A DNA stretch of 64,000 nucleotides. It comes from Microtetraspora sp. NBRC 13810. Its GTDB lineage: Bacteria > Actinomycetota > Actinomycetes > Streptosporangiales > Streptosporangiaceae. The stretch covers positions 62,001-126,000 of the forward strand of contig NZ_BSRQ01000018.1 in assembly GCF_030268685.1 (NCBI RefSeq), read 5' to 3'. Position numbers and translations under genes: made by a program. The notes under the pieces are model-generated. The model ran no database searches, was not told where the DNA came from, and saw only the letters and a program-made list of their open reading frames with translations. Shown here piece by piece: positions 42,565-51,486 of this stretch (positions are counted from its first letter, which is position 1; every line of letters begins with the position of its first letter).

Positions 42565-43506
42565 CTAACCCCCGGATGACAGCGGCTGGGTGGGATCGGC
42601 TTCTCCGACGCGAACGGCGTCGCGCCGGATGTCGGCGGGAGAGGGCATGCGGCTGCCCGGCAGGCCCACCGCGGCGGTGGCCCAGGCGAGTCCTTCGACG
42701 AGTGCCGTCTCGCCCTCGGCTCCCGCCGCCAGGAATCCGGCGAGCATGGCGTCGCCGGCTCCCACGGTGCTGCGCCGCTCCGCGACCGGGCACTCGCCGT
42801 GCCACACCCGGTCCTCGGTCACCAGCACGGCGCCGTCCGGCCCGAGGCTGGCCAGCACCGTGCCCGCGCCCATGGCGCGCAGCTTGCGGGCGGCGCCGAT
42901 GGCGTCGCCCAGCGTCGTGATCGGCACTCCGGTGGCCTCGGCCAGCTCCTCGCGGTTCGGCTTGACCAGCGCGGGGCGCGCTGTGAGGGATTCCAGCAGG
43001 GCGGGCCCGCTGGTGTCGATCGCGACGTGGATGCCCGCCCCGGCGAACCTGCGGCACAGCGCCGCGTACACGTCGGCGGGGACCTCGGGCGGCAGGCTGC
43101 CCGAGGCGACCACCCAGTCGGCGGAGTGCGCGGCCGAGAGTACGGCGTCGGCCACGGTGTCGAGCTCGGCGGCGGACAGCGCCGTGCCCGGCTCGTTGAT
43201 CTTGGTGACCGTGCCGTCGGACTCGGCCAGCGTGACGTTGGACCGGGTCGTCCCGGCGACCGGCACGGTGATCATGTCGATGCCCTCGGCGGAGAGCAGT
43301 TCGACGAGCCTGCGGCCCTCGTCCCCGCCGTAGGGGATGACCGCGCACGAGCGGACGCTGTTGGCGAGCAGCGCCCGCGAGACGTTGACGCCCTTGCCGC
43401 CCGGGTCGAGGTGCGCCGTGCCCGCCCGGATCACCGCGCCGCGGGTCAGCGAGCCGACCTCGATCGTGCGGTCCAGGCTCGGGTTGAGGGTCAGCGTGAG
43501 GATCAC
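42565..43506 (-). CDS. PfkB-family sugar-phosphate kinase (1-phosphofructokinase type), 313 aa
   Basis: It phosphorylates a ketose phosphate to the bisphosphate, feeding glycolysis. PfkB signature 1 is HLDPGGKGVNVSRAL and signature 2 is VGAGDAMLAGFLA, with the catalytic Asp in GAGD. The GTG at 43506 overlaps the deoR stop (GTGA). With the dehydrogenase in the operon, fructose-6-phosphate or tagatose-6-phosphate are both possible substrates, so I leave fruK unassigned. Confidence 0.9.
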   Translation of the reverse strand: MILTLTLNPSLDRTIEVGSLTRGAVIRAGTAHLDPGGKGVNVSRALLANSVRSCAVIPYGGDEGRRLVELLSAEGIDMITVPVAGTTRSNVTLAESDGTVTKINEPGTALSAAELDTVADAVLSAAHSADWVVASGSLPPEVPADVYAALCRRFAGAGIHVAIDTSGPALLESLTARPALVKPNREELAEATGVPITTLGDAIGAARKLRAMGAGTVLASLGPDGAVLVTEDRVWHGECPVAERRSTVGAGDAMLAGFLAAGAEGETALVEGLAWATAAVGLPGSRMPSPADIRRDAVRVGEADPTQPLSSGG

Positions 43507-44264
43507 GCGCGCACCACCTCCGGTCCCGCCGCGGTCAGCTCCGCGGCGAGCGCCGGGTCCAGACCGGTGTCGCTGATCACCACGTCGATCTCCGCCATGG
43601 AGGCGAAGCGGGCCAGGTAGGTGTTGGTGAACTTGGTGTGGTCGGCCAGCAGCACGCAGCGCTCGGCGGCCCTGACCATCGCCCGCTTGATCGCGGCCTC
43701 GGCCGGATCGGGGGTGGTCAGCCCCTTGGCCACCGAGCAGCCGTTCGCCGCGATGAAGGCGACGTCGGCGTTGAGGTGGGCGAGCGGCTGGAGGGCCCAG
43801 TCGTCCACGGTGGCCAGGGTGCGGCCTCTCACCCGGCCGCCCAGCATGATCACGCTCAGGTTGGGCCGGGCGGCCAGCGCCGTGGCCAGCGGCGGCGAGT
43901 TGACGATGACGGTGAGCTCCCGGTCGGCGGGCAGTATCTGCACCAGGCGGCCGGTGGTCGTGCCCGCGTCGATGATGACCGACCCGTCCTCCGGCAGCTC
44001 CGCCAGCGCCGCCTTGGCGATGCGCTCCTTCTCGGCCGTCATCACCTCGTCCCTGGTGGCGAGCTCGGGCTCGAAGCCCAGCCGCTCCACCGGGATGGCC
44101 CCGCCGTGCACCCGGCGCAGCACCCCGGCGCGCTCCAGGGCGGTGAGGTCGCGACGGATCGTCTCGGTGGTGACGGTGAACTCCTCGGCCAGCGTCACCA
44201 CGTCCACCCGGCCGGCGGTTCGCGCCCGGCGCAGGATCTCCTGCTGTCGCTCCTCGGCGTACAT
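43503..44264 (-). CDS. DeoR-family transcriptional regulator of the PTS operon, 253 aa
   Basis: Winged helix at the N-terminus (VVTLAEEFTVTTETIRRDLTALE, here split by convention at the turn) and a sugar-phosphate-sensing domain with DAGTTTGRL and ADHTKF. It is first in the operon and probably represses it until a phosphorylated sugar binds. The 60 bases upstream are AT-richer with repeated CAAAC/GAAAC words, suitable as operators. Confidence 0.92.
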   Translation of the reverse strand: MYAEERQQEILRRARTAGRVDVVTLAEEFTVTTETIRRDLTALERAGVLRRVHGGAIPVERLGFEPELATRDEVMTAEKERIAKAALAELPEDGSVIIDAGTTTGRLVQILPADRELTVIVNSPPLATALAARPNLSVIMLGGRVRGRTLATVDDWALQPLAHLNADVAFIAANGCSVAKGLTTPDPAEAAIKRAMVRAAERCVLLADHTKFTNTYLARFASMAEIDVVISDTGLDPALAAELTAAGPEVVRA

Positions 44265-44419
44265 CGTGTTGATTCACCACCGTTTCGGCTTGGTTTCGTC
44301 TTTGTTTATACCCGTTTGTGTTGCCGGTCAAGGGTTGACGAAGCCGGGGAAGCCGCTTGGCGGAACTGTTACCGGAGCCGGTCGGCGGGCCGGCGGGGGA
44401 GCGGGGGCGGGCATGAAAA

Positions 44420-44440
44420 AGGGCCCCTGAACGGGGCCCT
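44420..44440 (-). terminator. intrinsic terminator of mtnD
   Basis: AGGGCCCC pairs with GGGGCCCT around TGAAC, and on the minus strand a T5 run follows directly. It is the most canonical rho-independent terminator in the window, 70 bp past the mtnD stop. Confidence 0.88.
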
Positions 44441-44510
44441 CTCTCCTGTACGGAGCCGTGTCCGCGGGGTCGCGCGGACGCGCCGCCTCCCCCTGCGCCG
44501 AAGGGTGCCT

Positions 44511-45092
44511 TCAGGCGGCGCGGCGGGCGGTGATGGTGTCGAAGTCGGGGATGCGGGAGGCGATCGAGTCGCCGGTGAAGGCGCCGATCCAGCCGTCGTC
44601 GTCGTGGAAGAAGCGGATGGCGGTGAAGTCGGGGCTGGTGCCCATGTCGAACCAGTGCGTGGTGTTGGCGGGGACGCTCAGCAGGTCGCCCGGCTCGCAC
44701 AGCACGGCGTGCACCTTGCCGCCCACGTGCAGGTAGAAGATGCCGGAGCCGCCGACGAAGAAGCGGACCTCGTCGTCGTCGTGGGTGTGCTCGTTGAGGA
44801 ACTTCTCCCGCGCGGCCTTCGCCCGCTTGGGCCAGTCGGCGCTGTCGTCAGGGTGCAGCTGGGCCACGTCGACGAAGGTGTAGCCTTCCTCCGCGACGAC
44901 CCTGGCCACCTCCTCGCGGTAGGCGTCGAGGATGGTCTCCTGGTCGGCCCCCGTCGCGAGGTCACCGATGACCTCCCAGTGGCGCAGCCGTACCTCGATC
45001 TCCTTGAGTGCGGCCGCGATCTCCTCGGCGTCACCGGTCTCCAGCAGGGTCTCCGGGGTCTCGCCATCCGTGTAAACGGTCAGGTATGTCAT
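44511..45092 (-). CDS. mtnD: acireductone dioxygenase, 193 aa
   Basis: It converts acireductone to 4-methylthio-2-oxobutanoate and formate, the last oxidative step of methionine salvage. The cupin metal set is H102, H104, E108 ([12 protein letters not shown]) and H146 (NTTHWFD). Length is normal. The ATG at 45092 begins [11 protein letters not shown]. It is divergent from the RbsB-type importer operon that ends with mtnK, so the two share a 98-bp promoter region. Confidence 0.95.
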   Translation of the reverse strand: MTYLTVYTDGETPETLLETGDAEEIAAALKEIEVRLRHWEVIGDLATGADQETILDAYREEVARVVAEEGYTFVDVAQLHPDDSADWPKRAKAAREKFLNEHTHDDDEVRFFVGGSGIFYLHVGGKVHAVLCEPGDLLSVPANTTHWFDMGTSPDFTAIRFFHDDDGWIGAFTGDSIASRIPDFDTITARRAA

Positions 45093-45190
45093 ACACCCGA
45101 TTGTCGGTCAGAGGATGACAAGTCGCCAAATCCCCTTATACCCATGGGAAAAGTGGACATTGCGCCCCAAATGGGCCTATCATCCCGGGT

Positions 45191-46291
45191 GTGATTCACG
45201 CAAGACTCCGCGGAACCGTCTTCTTCCTCACGGCCGCTCTCACGCTGGCAGGCTGCTCACAGGGTACGCCCGCCACCAGCACGGCAGCGGCGCCGACCCC
45301 CGCCTCGCCGTCCTCGACCCCCGCCGCCCCGACGGCCGCGGTCCCCGAGCGGTTCGCCAAGGGTGACGTCACCGTGGCGCTCGTGCGGCAGCTCTCCTCC
45401 GGCGACTACTTCGAGCAGTGGCTGGCCGGCGCGAAGGCCGAGGCCCAGGCCCTGAACGTGAAGCTGGACGTCTCCAGCGGCGACGGCAACAACGACAAGC
45501 AGGCGCTCAACCTGGAGCAGGCCGTCAACCAGAAGGCCGACGCGATCATCGTCGACCACGGCTTCGCGCAGACCATGCAGCCCGCGATCAAGAAGGCCGT
45601 GGCGGCGAAGATCCCGGTGGTGGCGTTCGACGTGGATCCCGGCACGCCGGAGGCCGTCGCCCTCGCCCAGGACGACCACAGCATCGCCGAGCAGGCGCTG
45701 AGCTCCCTCAAGGCGGACACCGGCGGCACCGGCGACGTCGTCTACGTCTACGCCGCCGGCTACGCGGCGCTGGACCGGCGCAACGAGACGTGGACGCAGT
45801 TCAAGAAGGACAACCCGGGCATCAAGCAGGTCGCCCAGATCGGCGTGGTCAACAGCTCCACCGCGTCGGCGGTCGCCGACCAGGCCAAGGCGGCCCTCCA
45901 GGCCAACCCGGACGTGAAGGCGATCTTCGCGCCCTACGACGAGTTCGCCAAGGGCGCGGCGCTGGCGGTCAAGGAACTCGGCCTGCAGAGCAAGGTCAAG
46001 ATCTACGGGGCGGACATCTCGACCGCGGACATCGGCGTGATGACCGAGCCCGACAGCCCGTGGGTGGCCACCTCCACCACCGACCCGTCCAACGTGGGAC
46101 GCATCGCCGTCCGCGCCGCCGCGCTGCTGGTCGCGGGCGAGAAGGTGGACCCGCAGCTCAGCGTGCCGCCCGCGCTGGTCACCCAGAAGCAGTTGCGCGA
46201 CGGCGGCATCACCACCATCGACCAGCTCACCCGCGCCGTCCCCGCCCTCCTGACGCCGGACGTCGCACGGGTGCCCTGGGCGACGTCTTGA
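45191..46291 (+). CDS. RbsB-type sugar-binding lipoprotein of an ABC importer, 366 aa
   Basis: The lipobox is LTLAGC after a GTG start at 45191. The periplasmic-binding-protein fold of the ribose/galactose class is evident (VALVRQLSSGDYFEQWLAGA; ADAIIVDHGFAQTMQPAIKK; VVAFDVDPGTPEA; GADISTADIGVM). It is the first gene of a four-gene operon ending with mtnK, so its likely ligand is methylthioribose or a related 5-thio sugar. That ligand is inferred from context only. Confidence 0.88.
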   Translation: MIHARLRGTVFFLTAALTLAGCSQGTPATSTAAAPTPASPSSTPAAPTAAVPERFAKGDVTVALVRQLSSGDYFEQWLAGAKAEAQALNVKLDVSSGDGNNDKQALNLEQAVNQKADAIIVDHGFAQTMQPAIKKAVAAKIPVVAFDVDPGTPEAVALAQDDHSIAEQALSSLKADTGGTGDVVYVYAAGYAALDRRNETWTQFKKDNPGIKQVAQIGVVNSSTASAVADQAKAALQANPDVKAIFAPYDEFAKGAALAVKELGLQSKVKIYGADISTADIGVMTEPDSPWVATSTTDPSNVGRIAVRAAALLVAGEKVDPQLSVPPALVTQKQLRDGGITTIDQLTRAVPALLTPDVARVPWATS

Positions 46292-47892
46292 CCGCCGCCG
46301 CCGAGCCGGTGGTGTCCGTCTCGGGGGTGTCCAAACGGTACGGCGCCACGCTCGCCCTGGACGACGTCACCCTCGACGCCCGTCCCGGCGAGGTCGTCGG
46401 CCTCATCGGCACCAACGGGGCGGGCAAGTCCACCCTGATCAAGGTGCTGTCCGGGGTGACCCGGCCCAGCGCCGGCACGATCCACCTGGCCGGGACGCGG
46501 GCCGAGCCCGCCGGGCCGCTGGAGGCCCAGGCGGCGGGCGTGCAGACCGTGCACCAGAACATCGACGACGGCGTGGTCTTCGGCACCACCGTGGCGGAGA
46601 ACCTGCTGCTGGACTCCTTCGGCAGGCGCCACTCGGGCTGGTTCACCACCCGGGCCAGGATCCGCGCGCGGGCCGCGGAGGTGGCCCGCGCGGTGCGGCT
46701 CGACCTGCCGCTCGACGCCCCGGTGGAGACGCTGCCGGCCAGCGCCAGGCAGCAGATCGTCATCGCCCGCGCGCTGTCCCGGCGGGCCCGGCTGCTCATC
46801 CTGGACGAGCCGACCTCCACGCTGTCCGCGGTGGAGGCGGACGCGCTCATGGCCAGGGTGCGCGAGGCCGCCGCCGGCGGCGTGGCGGTGCTCTACGTCT
46901 CGCACCGGCTCGCCGAGATCGAGGATTTGTGTGACCGCGTCGTGGTGCTCCGCGACGGGCGGGTACGGCGGATCTTCACCGCTCCGCTGGACCGCGCCGC
47001 CATCGTCGAGGCCATGCTCGGCGAGGTCGGCCACGTCTCGGCCGCCGGGCGGGAGACCGCGCCCGGCGGCCGGGGCAGGCCGGTGCTGGAGGCCGAGGGC
47101 GTACGCACGACGGCGGGCGGGCGGCCGTTCGGGCTCGTCGTCCGCGAAGGGGAGGTGCTCGGCGTGACCGGGCTGGTCGGGTCGGGCAAGACGGAACTGC
47201 TCGAACAACTCGGCGGGGCCCGCCCGCTGGTGTCCGGCGAACTGCGGGTGGACGGCCGGCCGTACCGGCCGGGGCACCCGCGGGCGGCCATCGCCGCGGG
47301 CGTCGCCTTCGCCGCCGAGGAACGCTCGGCGCAGGCGATCGTGCCGGGCTGGTCGATCCGCGCGCACGTCACGCTGCCCTGGCTGCGCGCGCACAGCCGC
47401 GCCGGGCTGCTGTCGCGCGGGTCGGAGACGGACTCGGCGCGGCGCGTGGTGGACCTGTTCGGGGTGCGCGGCGCGGGGCGGGCGGCCTCGCCGGACGCCG
47501 CCATCGAGACGCTGTCCGGCGGCAACCAGCAGAAGGTCGTCGTCGGCCGCTGGCTGGAGACCTCGCCCCGGGTGCTGCTCCTCGACGAGCCCTTCCGCGG
47601 GGTGGACGTCGGAGCCCGCGCCGACATCGGCCGGGTGGTGCGGGAGCACGCCGCGGGAATGGCGGTCGTCGTGGCCTCCTCCGACCCGCAGGAGATCGTC
47701 GAACTCGCCGACCGCGTCCTCGTCCTGCACGAGGGCGCCCCCACCGGCGAGCTGCCCGTCGCCGACGTGACGGCCGAACGCCTGGCCGCCCTCATGTCCG
47801 GCGGCACCGACGGCGACCCGCCCCCGCACGACCCGGGGGACGGGACGGACCCGCGGCGCGGCGCCGCGACGGAGCAGGGAGGGGAGCGATGA
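46288..47892 (+). CDS. RbsA-type double ATPase of the importer, 534 aa
   Basis: Two ABC cassettes: the first with GTNGAGKST and ILDEPTSTLSAVE, the second with GLVGSGKTELL, LSGGNQQKVVVGRW and LLDEPFRGVDVG. The first signature motif is degenerate (LPASARQQIVIARAL), as is common in RbsA-like proteins. The start is taken as TTG at 46288, which overlaps the stop of the binding-protein gene (TTGA) and fits the coupling pattern of the operon; GTG at 46309 is the alternative. The C-terminal 30 residues are a Pro/Asp-rich tail. Confidence 0.9.
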   Translation: MTAAAEPVVSVSGVSKRYGATLALDDVTLDARPGEVVGLIGTNGAGKSTLIKVLSGVTRPSAGTIHLAGTRAEPAGPLEAQAAGVQTVHQNIDDGVVFGTTVAENLLLDSFGRRHSGWFTTRARIRARAAEVARAVRLDLPLDAPVETLPASARQQIVIARALSRRARLLILDEPTSTLSAVEADALMARVREAAAGGVAVLYVSHRLAEIEDLCDRVVVLRDGRVRRIFTAPLDRAAIVEAMLGEVGHVSAAGRETAPGGRGRPVLEAEGVRTTAGGRPFGLVVREGEVLGVTGLVGSGKTELLEQLGGARPLVSGELRVDGRPYRPGHPRAAIAAGVAFAAEERSAQAIVPGWSIRAHVTLPWLRAHSRAGLLSRGSETDSARRVVDLFGVRGAGRAASPDAAIETLSGGNQQKVVVGRWLETSPRVLLLDEPFRGVDVGARADIGRVVREHAAGMAVVVASSDPQEIVELADRVLVLHEGAPTGELPVADVTAERLAALMSGGTDGDPPPHDPGDGTDPRRGAATEQGGER

Positions 47893-48947
47893 CGACGACG
47901 CGGGAGGAGACGGCGGGCCCGCCGGGAACGGCGGCACCCGTACGGCGGGCGGTGGCGGAGACCGCGGCCACGGTCGCCTACCGTTACGGGCTGGTCGTCG
48001 TCCTCGTGGTCATGCTGGTGGTGTTCGCCGCGCTGCGACCGGCGTTCGCCACGTACGGCAACGCGCTGATCGTCCTGCAGTCGGTCGCCGTCGTCGGCGT
48101 GGTGGCGCTCGGCGTGACCGTGTCGATGACCACCGGCGGCTTCGACCTGTCCGCCGGCGCCTGTGTCGGCACGGTGGTGATGGTGACCGCCCTGACCATG
48201 GTGCGGTTCAACCTCACCGGCGCCACGGCGATCCTGTTCGGCCTGCTCACCGGGCTGCTGGTGGCCGGGGTCAACGTGCTGCTCACCGTGGTGGCGCGGG
48301 TGCCCGACCTGGTGGCCACGCTGGGCACGATGTTCCTGTTCCAGGGGCTCGCGCTCATCGCCACCTCCGGCCAGTCGGTGTCGGCCGGCATGACCATCGA
48401 CGGCGCGCCCGCGCCCGGCAGGTACACCGAGGGTTTCACCTGGCTGGGCGGTGGCACGATCGCCTCCGTGCCGGTCCCGGTGGTGGTCTTCGCCGTGCTC
48501 GCCGCGGCCGTCTACGTCTTCCTCAACCACACCCGCTGGGGGCGCGCGCTGTACGCGATCGGCGGCAACGCCGAGGCGGCCAGGCTGGCGGGCATCCGGG
48601 TGGGCCGCTACCGGGCGCTGGCCTACGCCGTGTCCGGCGTGTGCGCGGCGGTGGCCGGCATCCTGCTGTCGGCGAGGCTCGGCCGCGGCGACGTGGGCGC
48701 CGGTGACCCGTACCTGCTCCAGTCGGTGGCCGCGGCCCTGATCGGCTTCGCCGTCCTCGGCGCGAACCGGCCCAACGCGGTGGGTACGGTGGTGGGCGCG
48801 CTGTTCATCGGAGTGATGATCAACGGTCTCACGATGCTCAACGCGCCCTACTACGCGCAGACGTTCGTCCAGGGGGCGCTGCTGGTCGGCTCGCTGGTCG
48901 TCAGCTACGCCCTGACCCCCGGGCGAAGAGAAAGGAAGATACGGTGA
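47889..48947 (+). CDS. RbsC-type permease of the importer, 352 aa
   Basis: About ten membrane segments with the family features GVTVSMTTGGFDLSAGACVG and YAIGGNAEAARLAGIRVGRY. The ATG at 47889 overlaps the ATPase stop, and its own stop overlaps the mtnK start (GTGA). Transporter and kinase are thus made together. Confidence 0.92.
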   Translation: MTTTREETAGPPGTAAPVRRAVAETAATVAYRYGLVVVLVVMLVVFAALRPAFATYGNALIVLQSVAVVGVVALGVTVSMTTGGFDLSAGACVGTVVMVTALTMVRFNLTGATAILFGLLTGLLVAGVNVLLTVVARVPDLVATLGTMFLFQGLALIATSGQSVSAGMTIDGAPAPGRYTEGFTWLGGGTIASVPVPVVVFAVLAAAVYVFLNHTRWGRALYAIGGNAEAARLAGIRVGRYRALAYAVSGVCAAVAGILLSARLGRGDVGAGDPYLLQSVAAALIGFAVLGANRPNAVGTVVGALFIGVMINGLTMLNAPYYAQTFVQGALLVGSLVVSYALTPGRRERKIR

Positions 48948-50176
48948 CCGTCACCGTCGGCGCCGGGCAGTCCTACGAACTGCTCACGGTCGAGAACGTG
49001 CCCGACTACATCGCCGGGCGGCCCGCGCTGAGCCGCCTGCTGGACCCCGCGGACATCACCGGGGTCCGCGAGGTCGGCGACGGCAACATGAACCTCGTCT
49101 TCGTGGCCGAGGGGGCCGGCCGGGGGCTCGCCCTCAAGCAGGCGCTGCCGCACGTGCGGGTGGACCCGACGTGGCCGTTCACCCCCGAGCGCAACGCGTT
49201 CGAGGCCCGCGCCCTGCGCGCGCACGGGCGCGTCGCCCCCGGCCTGGTGCCGGAGATCCACGACGAGGACACCGCCAGGCACGTGCTGGCGATCGAGGAC
49301 CTGTCGGACCACCGGGTGTGGCGCGGCCTGCTCAACGAGGGGGTCAGGAACCCGGGCGTGGCCGGCGACCTCGGCAGGTACGTGGCCCGGGTGGCGTTCG
49401 GCACGTCGATCTTCGGGCTCGGCGCCAAGGCGCACAAGGCGGCGCTGGCGGAGGCGGTCAACCCGGAGCTGTGCGAGATCACCGAGGACCTCGTCTACAC
49501 CGAGCCGTACATCACGCACGAGCACAACAGGATCCTGCCCGCCAACCAGGCCGACGTGGCCGGGTACGCGGGCGACCCGGCGGTGCGCTCGGCGATCGGC
49601 ATGGCCAAGATCACGTTCATGACGCACGCCGAGGCGCTCATCCACGGCGACCTGCACACCGGCTCGGTCCTGGTGCGCGCCGCGGAGGACGGCAGGCCGC
49701 GCTCGACCAAGGCGTTCGACCCCGAGTTCGCCTTCTACGGCCCGGTCGGGTTCGACATCGGCGCCCTGTGGGGCAACTACGTGCTCAACGCCGCCCGCGG
49801 TCTCGCGCTCGGCGACACCGGGCACGCCGGCTGGGTGCTCGGCCTGGCCGGGGAGACCTGGCGGGCCTTCGCCGAGGAGTTCGCAGCCCTGTGGCCCGGC
49901 CGCGCCGACCCCCGGGTGTTCGGCTCCGGCGTCATGGAGGGCTACCTGGGCAAGGTGTACGGCGACGCCGTCGCGGCCGGGGCGGCCAAGGCGGCCCGGC
50001 GGGTGATCGGCTTCTCCCGGGTGACCGACATCGAGACGCTGGAGGAGCCGGCCAGGGTCAGGGCGATCCGCGGCGTGCTCGGCGCCGCCCGGTTCCTGCT
50101 GGTGGAGGGCGCGCGGACGCGCGAGCCGGAGGCGCTGTTCGGCCGCGTCGGCGAGATCCTCACCGACGCGGCCTGA
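48944..50176 (+). CDS. mtnK: S-methyl-5-thioribose kinase, 410 aa
   Basis: It phosphorylates methylthioribose at C1. The aminoglycoside-phosphotransferase-like fold shows HGDLHTGSVLV (catalytic loop), DPEFAFYGPVGFDIG (metal-binding loop) and the N-terminal GDGNMNLVFV glycine loop. Residues TPERNAFEARALR and PYITHEHNRILP are typical of MtnK. GTG at 48944 couples it to the permease gene. It converges on mtnB with 18 bases between stops. Confidence 0.94.
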   Translation: MTVTVGAGQSYELLTVENVPDYIAGRPALSRLLDPADITGVREVGDGNMNLVFVAEGAGRGLALKQALPHVRVDPTWPFTPERNAFEARALRAHGRVAPGLVPEIHDEDTARHVLAIEDLSDHRVWRGLLNEGVRNPGVAGDLGRYVARVAFGTSIFGLGAKAHKAALAEAVNPELCEITEDLVYTEPYITHEHNRILPANQADVAGYAGDPAVRSAIGMAKITFMTHAEALIHGDLHTGSVLVRAAEDGRPRSTKAFDPEFAFYGPVGFDIGALWGNYVLNAARGLALGDTGHAGWVLGLAGETWRAFAEEFAALWPGRADPRVFGSGVMEGYLGKVYGDAVAAGAAKAARRVIGFSRVTDIETLEEPARVRAIRGVLGAARFLLVEGARTREPEALFGRVGEILTDAA

Positions 50177-50184
50177 ACGCCCGG

Positions 50185-50218
50185 TCCTACGCCCTCACCT
50201 GGTGGCGAGGGCGTAGGA
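50185..50218. terminator. shared hairpin between convergent mtnK and mtnB
   Basis: TCCTACGCCCTC (50185-50196) pairs perfectly with GAGGGCGTAGGA (50207-50218). The mtnB stop codon (50195-50197) is inside the structure, so the last codons of mtnB form one arm. It can end transcription from both sides. Confidence 0.75.
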
Positions 50219-50818
50219 CAGCAGCCACTCCACGCACTCGGTGACGTGCCGGGCCCGCTTCAGGTCCGAGCCCCACGTGTACAGGCCGTGTGAGGCCACG
50301 ATGACGGCCGGGGTGCGCGGGTCGTAGGCGGCCTCGAACCGGTCGCCCAGTTCGGCCATGTCCTGGCTGTTGCCGATCACCGGGATGACCACCTCGTCGT
50401 CGTGCGCGAGGCGGCCGATGCCCTTCAGCGTCTCCACGTCGCGCAGCCGTACGCCGTCCGGCCAGTGGTGGCCCGCCACGACGGCGCTCAGCGCGTGCAC
50501 GTGCACGACCGCGTCGGCGCCGGTCAGGTCGGCCACCCGGGCGTGCAGCCCCGCCTCGGCGGAGGGGACGAGCGGTGCCACCCCGTCCACCGGGGCGGGC
50601 CGCCCGGCCGCGTCGACCACGGCCACGTCGGAGGCGGCCAGCTCGCCCTTGTCCAGGCCGCTGGCGGTGACGGCGAGGCGCAGCGGGTCGCGGGCGACGA
50701 CCTCCGACAGGTTGCCCGACGTGCCGCGCATCCAGCCGAAACCGGTGAACCGGGCCGACTCCGCGGCCAGCCTCTCGCCGGCCAGCAGGATGCGCCCGGC
50801 GGTGAGCGGGTGAGTCAC
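50195..50818 (-). CDS. mtnB: methylthioribulose-1-phosphate dehydratase (class II aldolase fold), 207 aa
   Basis: It dehydrates methylthioribulose-1-phosphate to the diketo compound. The class II aldolase zinc site is HVHALSAVVAGHHW with a further His in ASHGLYTWG. GWMRGTSGNLSEVV is the phosphate-binding start typical of MtnB. GTG at 50818 overlaps the mtnC stop. Length normal. Confidence 0.94.
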   Translation of the reverse strand: MTHPLTAGRILLAGERLAAESARFTGFGWMRGTSGNLSEVVARDPLRLAVTASGLDKGELAASDVAVVDAAGRPAPVDGVAPLVPSAEAGLHARVADLTGADAVVHVHALSAVVAGHHWPDGVRLRDVETLKGIGRLAHDDEVVIPVIGNSQDMAELGDRFEAAYDPRTPAVIVASHGLYTWGSDLKRARHVTECVEWLLSYALATR

Positions 50819-51486
50819 TTGATCTCCTCGAAGGACGCGATGACGGGATGGGCGCCGAAGTCGGCGTCCGCGCTGGGCTCGCCGGGACGCCGGACGCCGG
50901 TCGTCCGCCAGCCCGCCGCGGCGGCCGCGTCCAGCTCGGCCGGCACGTCGGACAGGAAGAGCAGCCCGGCGGGCGGGCCGAGCGTCTCGGCGATCCTGAG
51001 ATAGGAGGCGGGCTCCCGCTTGGGGCCGGCGTTGACCGTGTCGAAGTGGTGCTCGACCAGGACCGACAGGTCGCCGGCCGTACTGTGCCTGAACCAGGGA
51101 CGCTGGCTCGCCACCGAGCCGGAGGAGAACACCGCGAGGCGCCGCCCCTGCGCGTGCCAGGCCCGCAGCACCGGCGCGACGTCGGGGAAGAAATGCGCGG
51201 TGAGCTCCCCGGCGGCGAACCCGGCCGCCCAGATCTGCCCCTGGAGCGTCTTCAGCGGCGTCGCCTTGACGTCGCCGTCCATCCAGCCGTGCAGGATCGC
51301 GACGGTCTCCGCGGTGGTCGCCCCGCCCGTCTGGCGCACGGCCTCGCGCACGTCCGGGTCGTCGGGGTGCGCGTCGATCCACGGGCCCAGCCGGGGCCGG
51401 GCGTAGGAGTAGAGCCCCACGTGCACGGACTCGGTCGAACTCGTCGTGCCTTCGATGTCCAGCACGACCCACGAAGGGGACGTCAT
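50815..51486 (-). CDS. mtnC: enolase-phosphatase E1 (HAD family), 223 aa
   Basis: It enolises and dephosphorylates diketo-methylthiopentyl-1-phosphate to acireductone. The HAD motif is VVLDIEGTTSS (D10, E12), motif II VFSSGSVASQRPWF, then KREPASYLRIAE and LFLSDVPAELDAA. D-x-E in place of D-x-D is usual for MtnC. ATG at 51486 overlaps the nucleoside hydrolase stop. Confidence 0.95.
   Translation of the reverse strand: MTSPSWVVLDIEGTTSSTESVHVGLYSYARPRLGPWIDAHPDDPDVREAVRQTGGATTAETVAILHGWMDGDVKATPLKTLQGQIWAAGFAAGELTAHFFPDVAPVLRAWHAQGRRLAVFSSGSVASQRPWFRHSTAGDLSVLVEHHFDTVNAGPKREPASYLRIAETLGPPAGLLFLSDVPAELDAAAAAGWRTTGVRRPGEPSADADFGAHPVIASFEEIK

Noticed and set aside
45093-45190. The CCCATGGG and CCCAAATGGG palindromes as the same operator as at 58185-58220
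   Set aside because: The outer words agree but spacing is 0 and 2 instead of 5 and 6, so a common binding protein is not supported.
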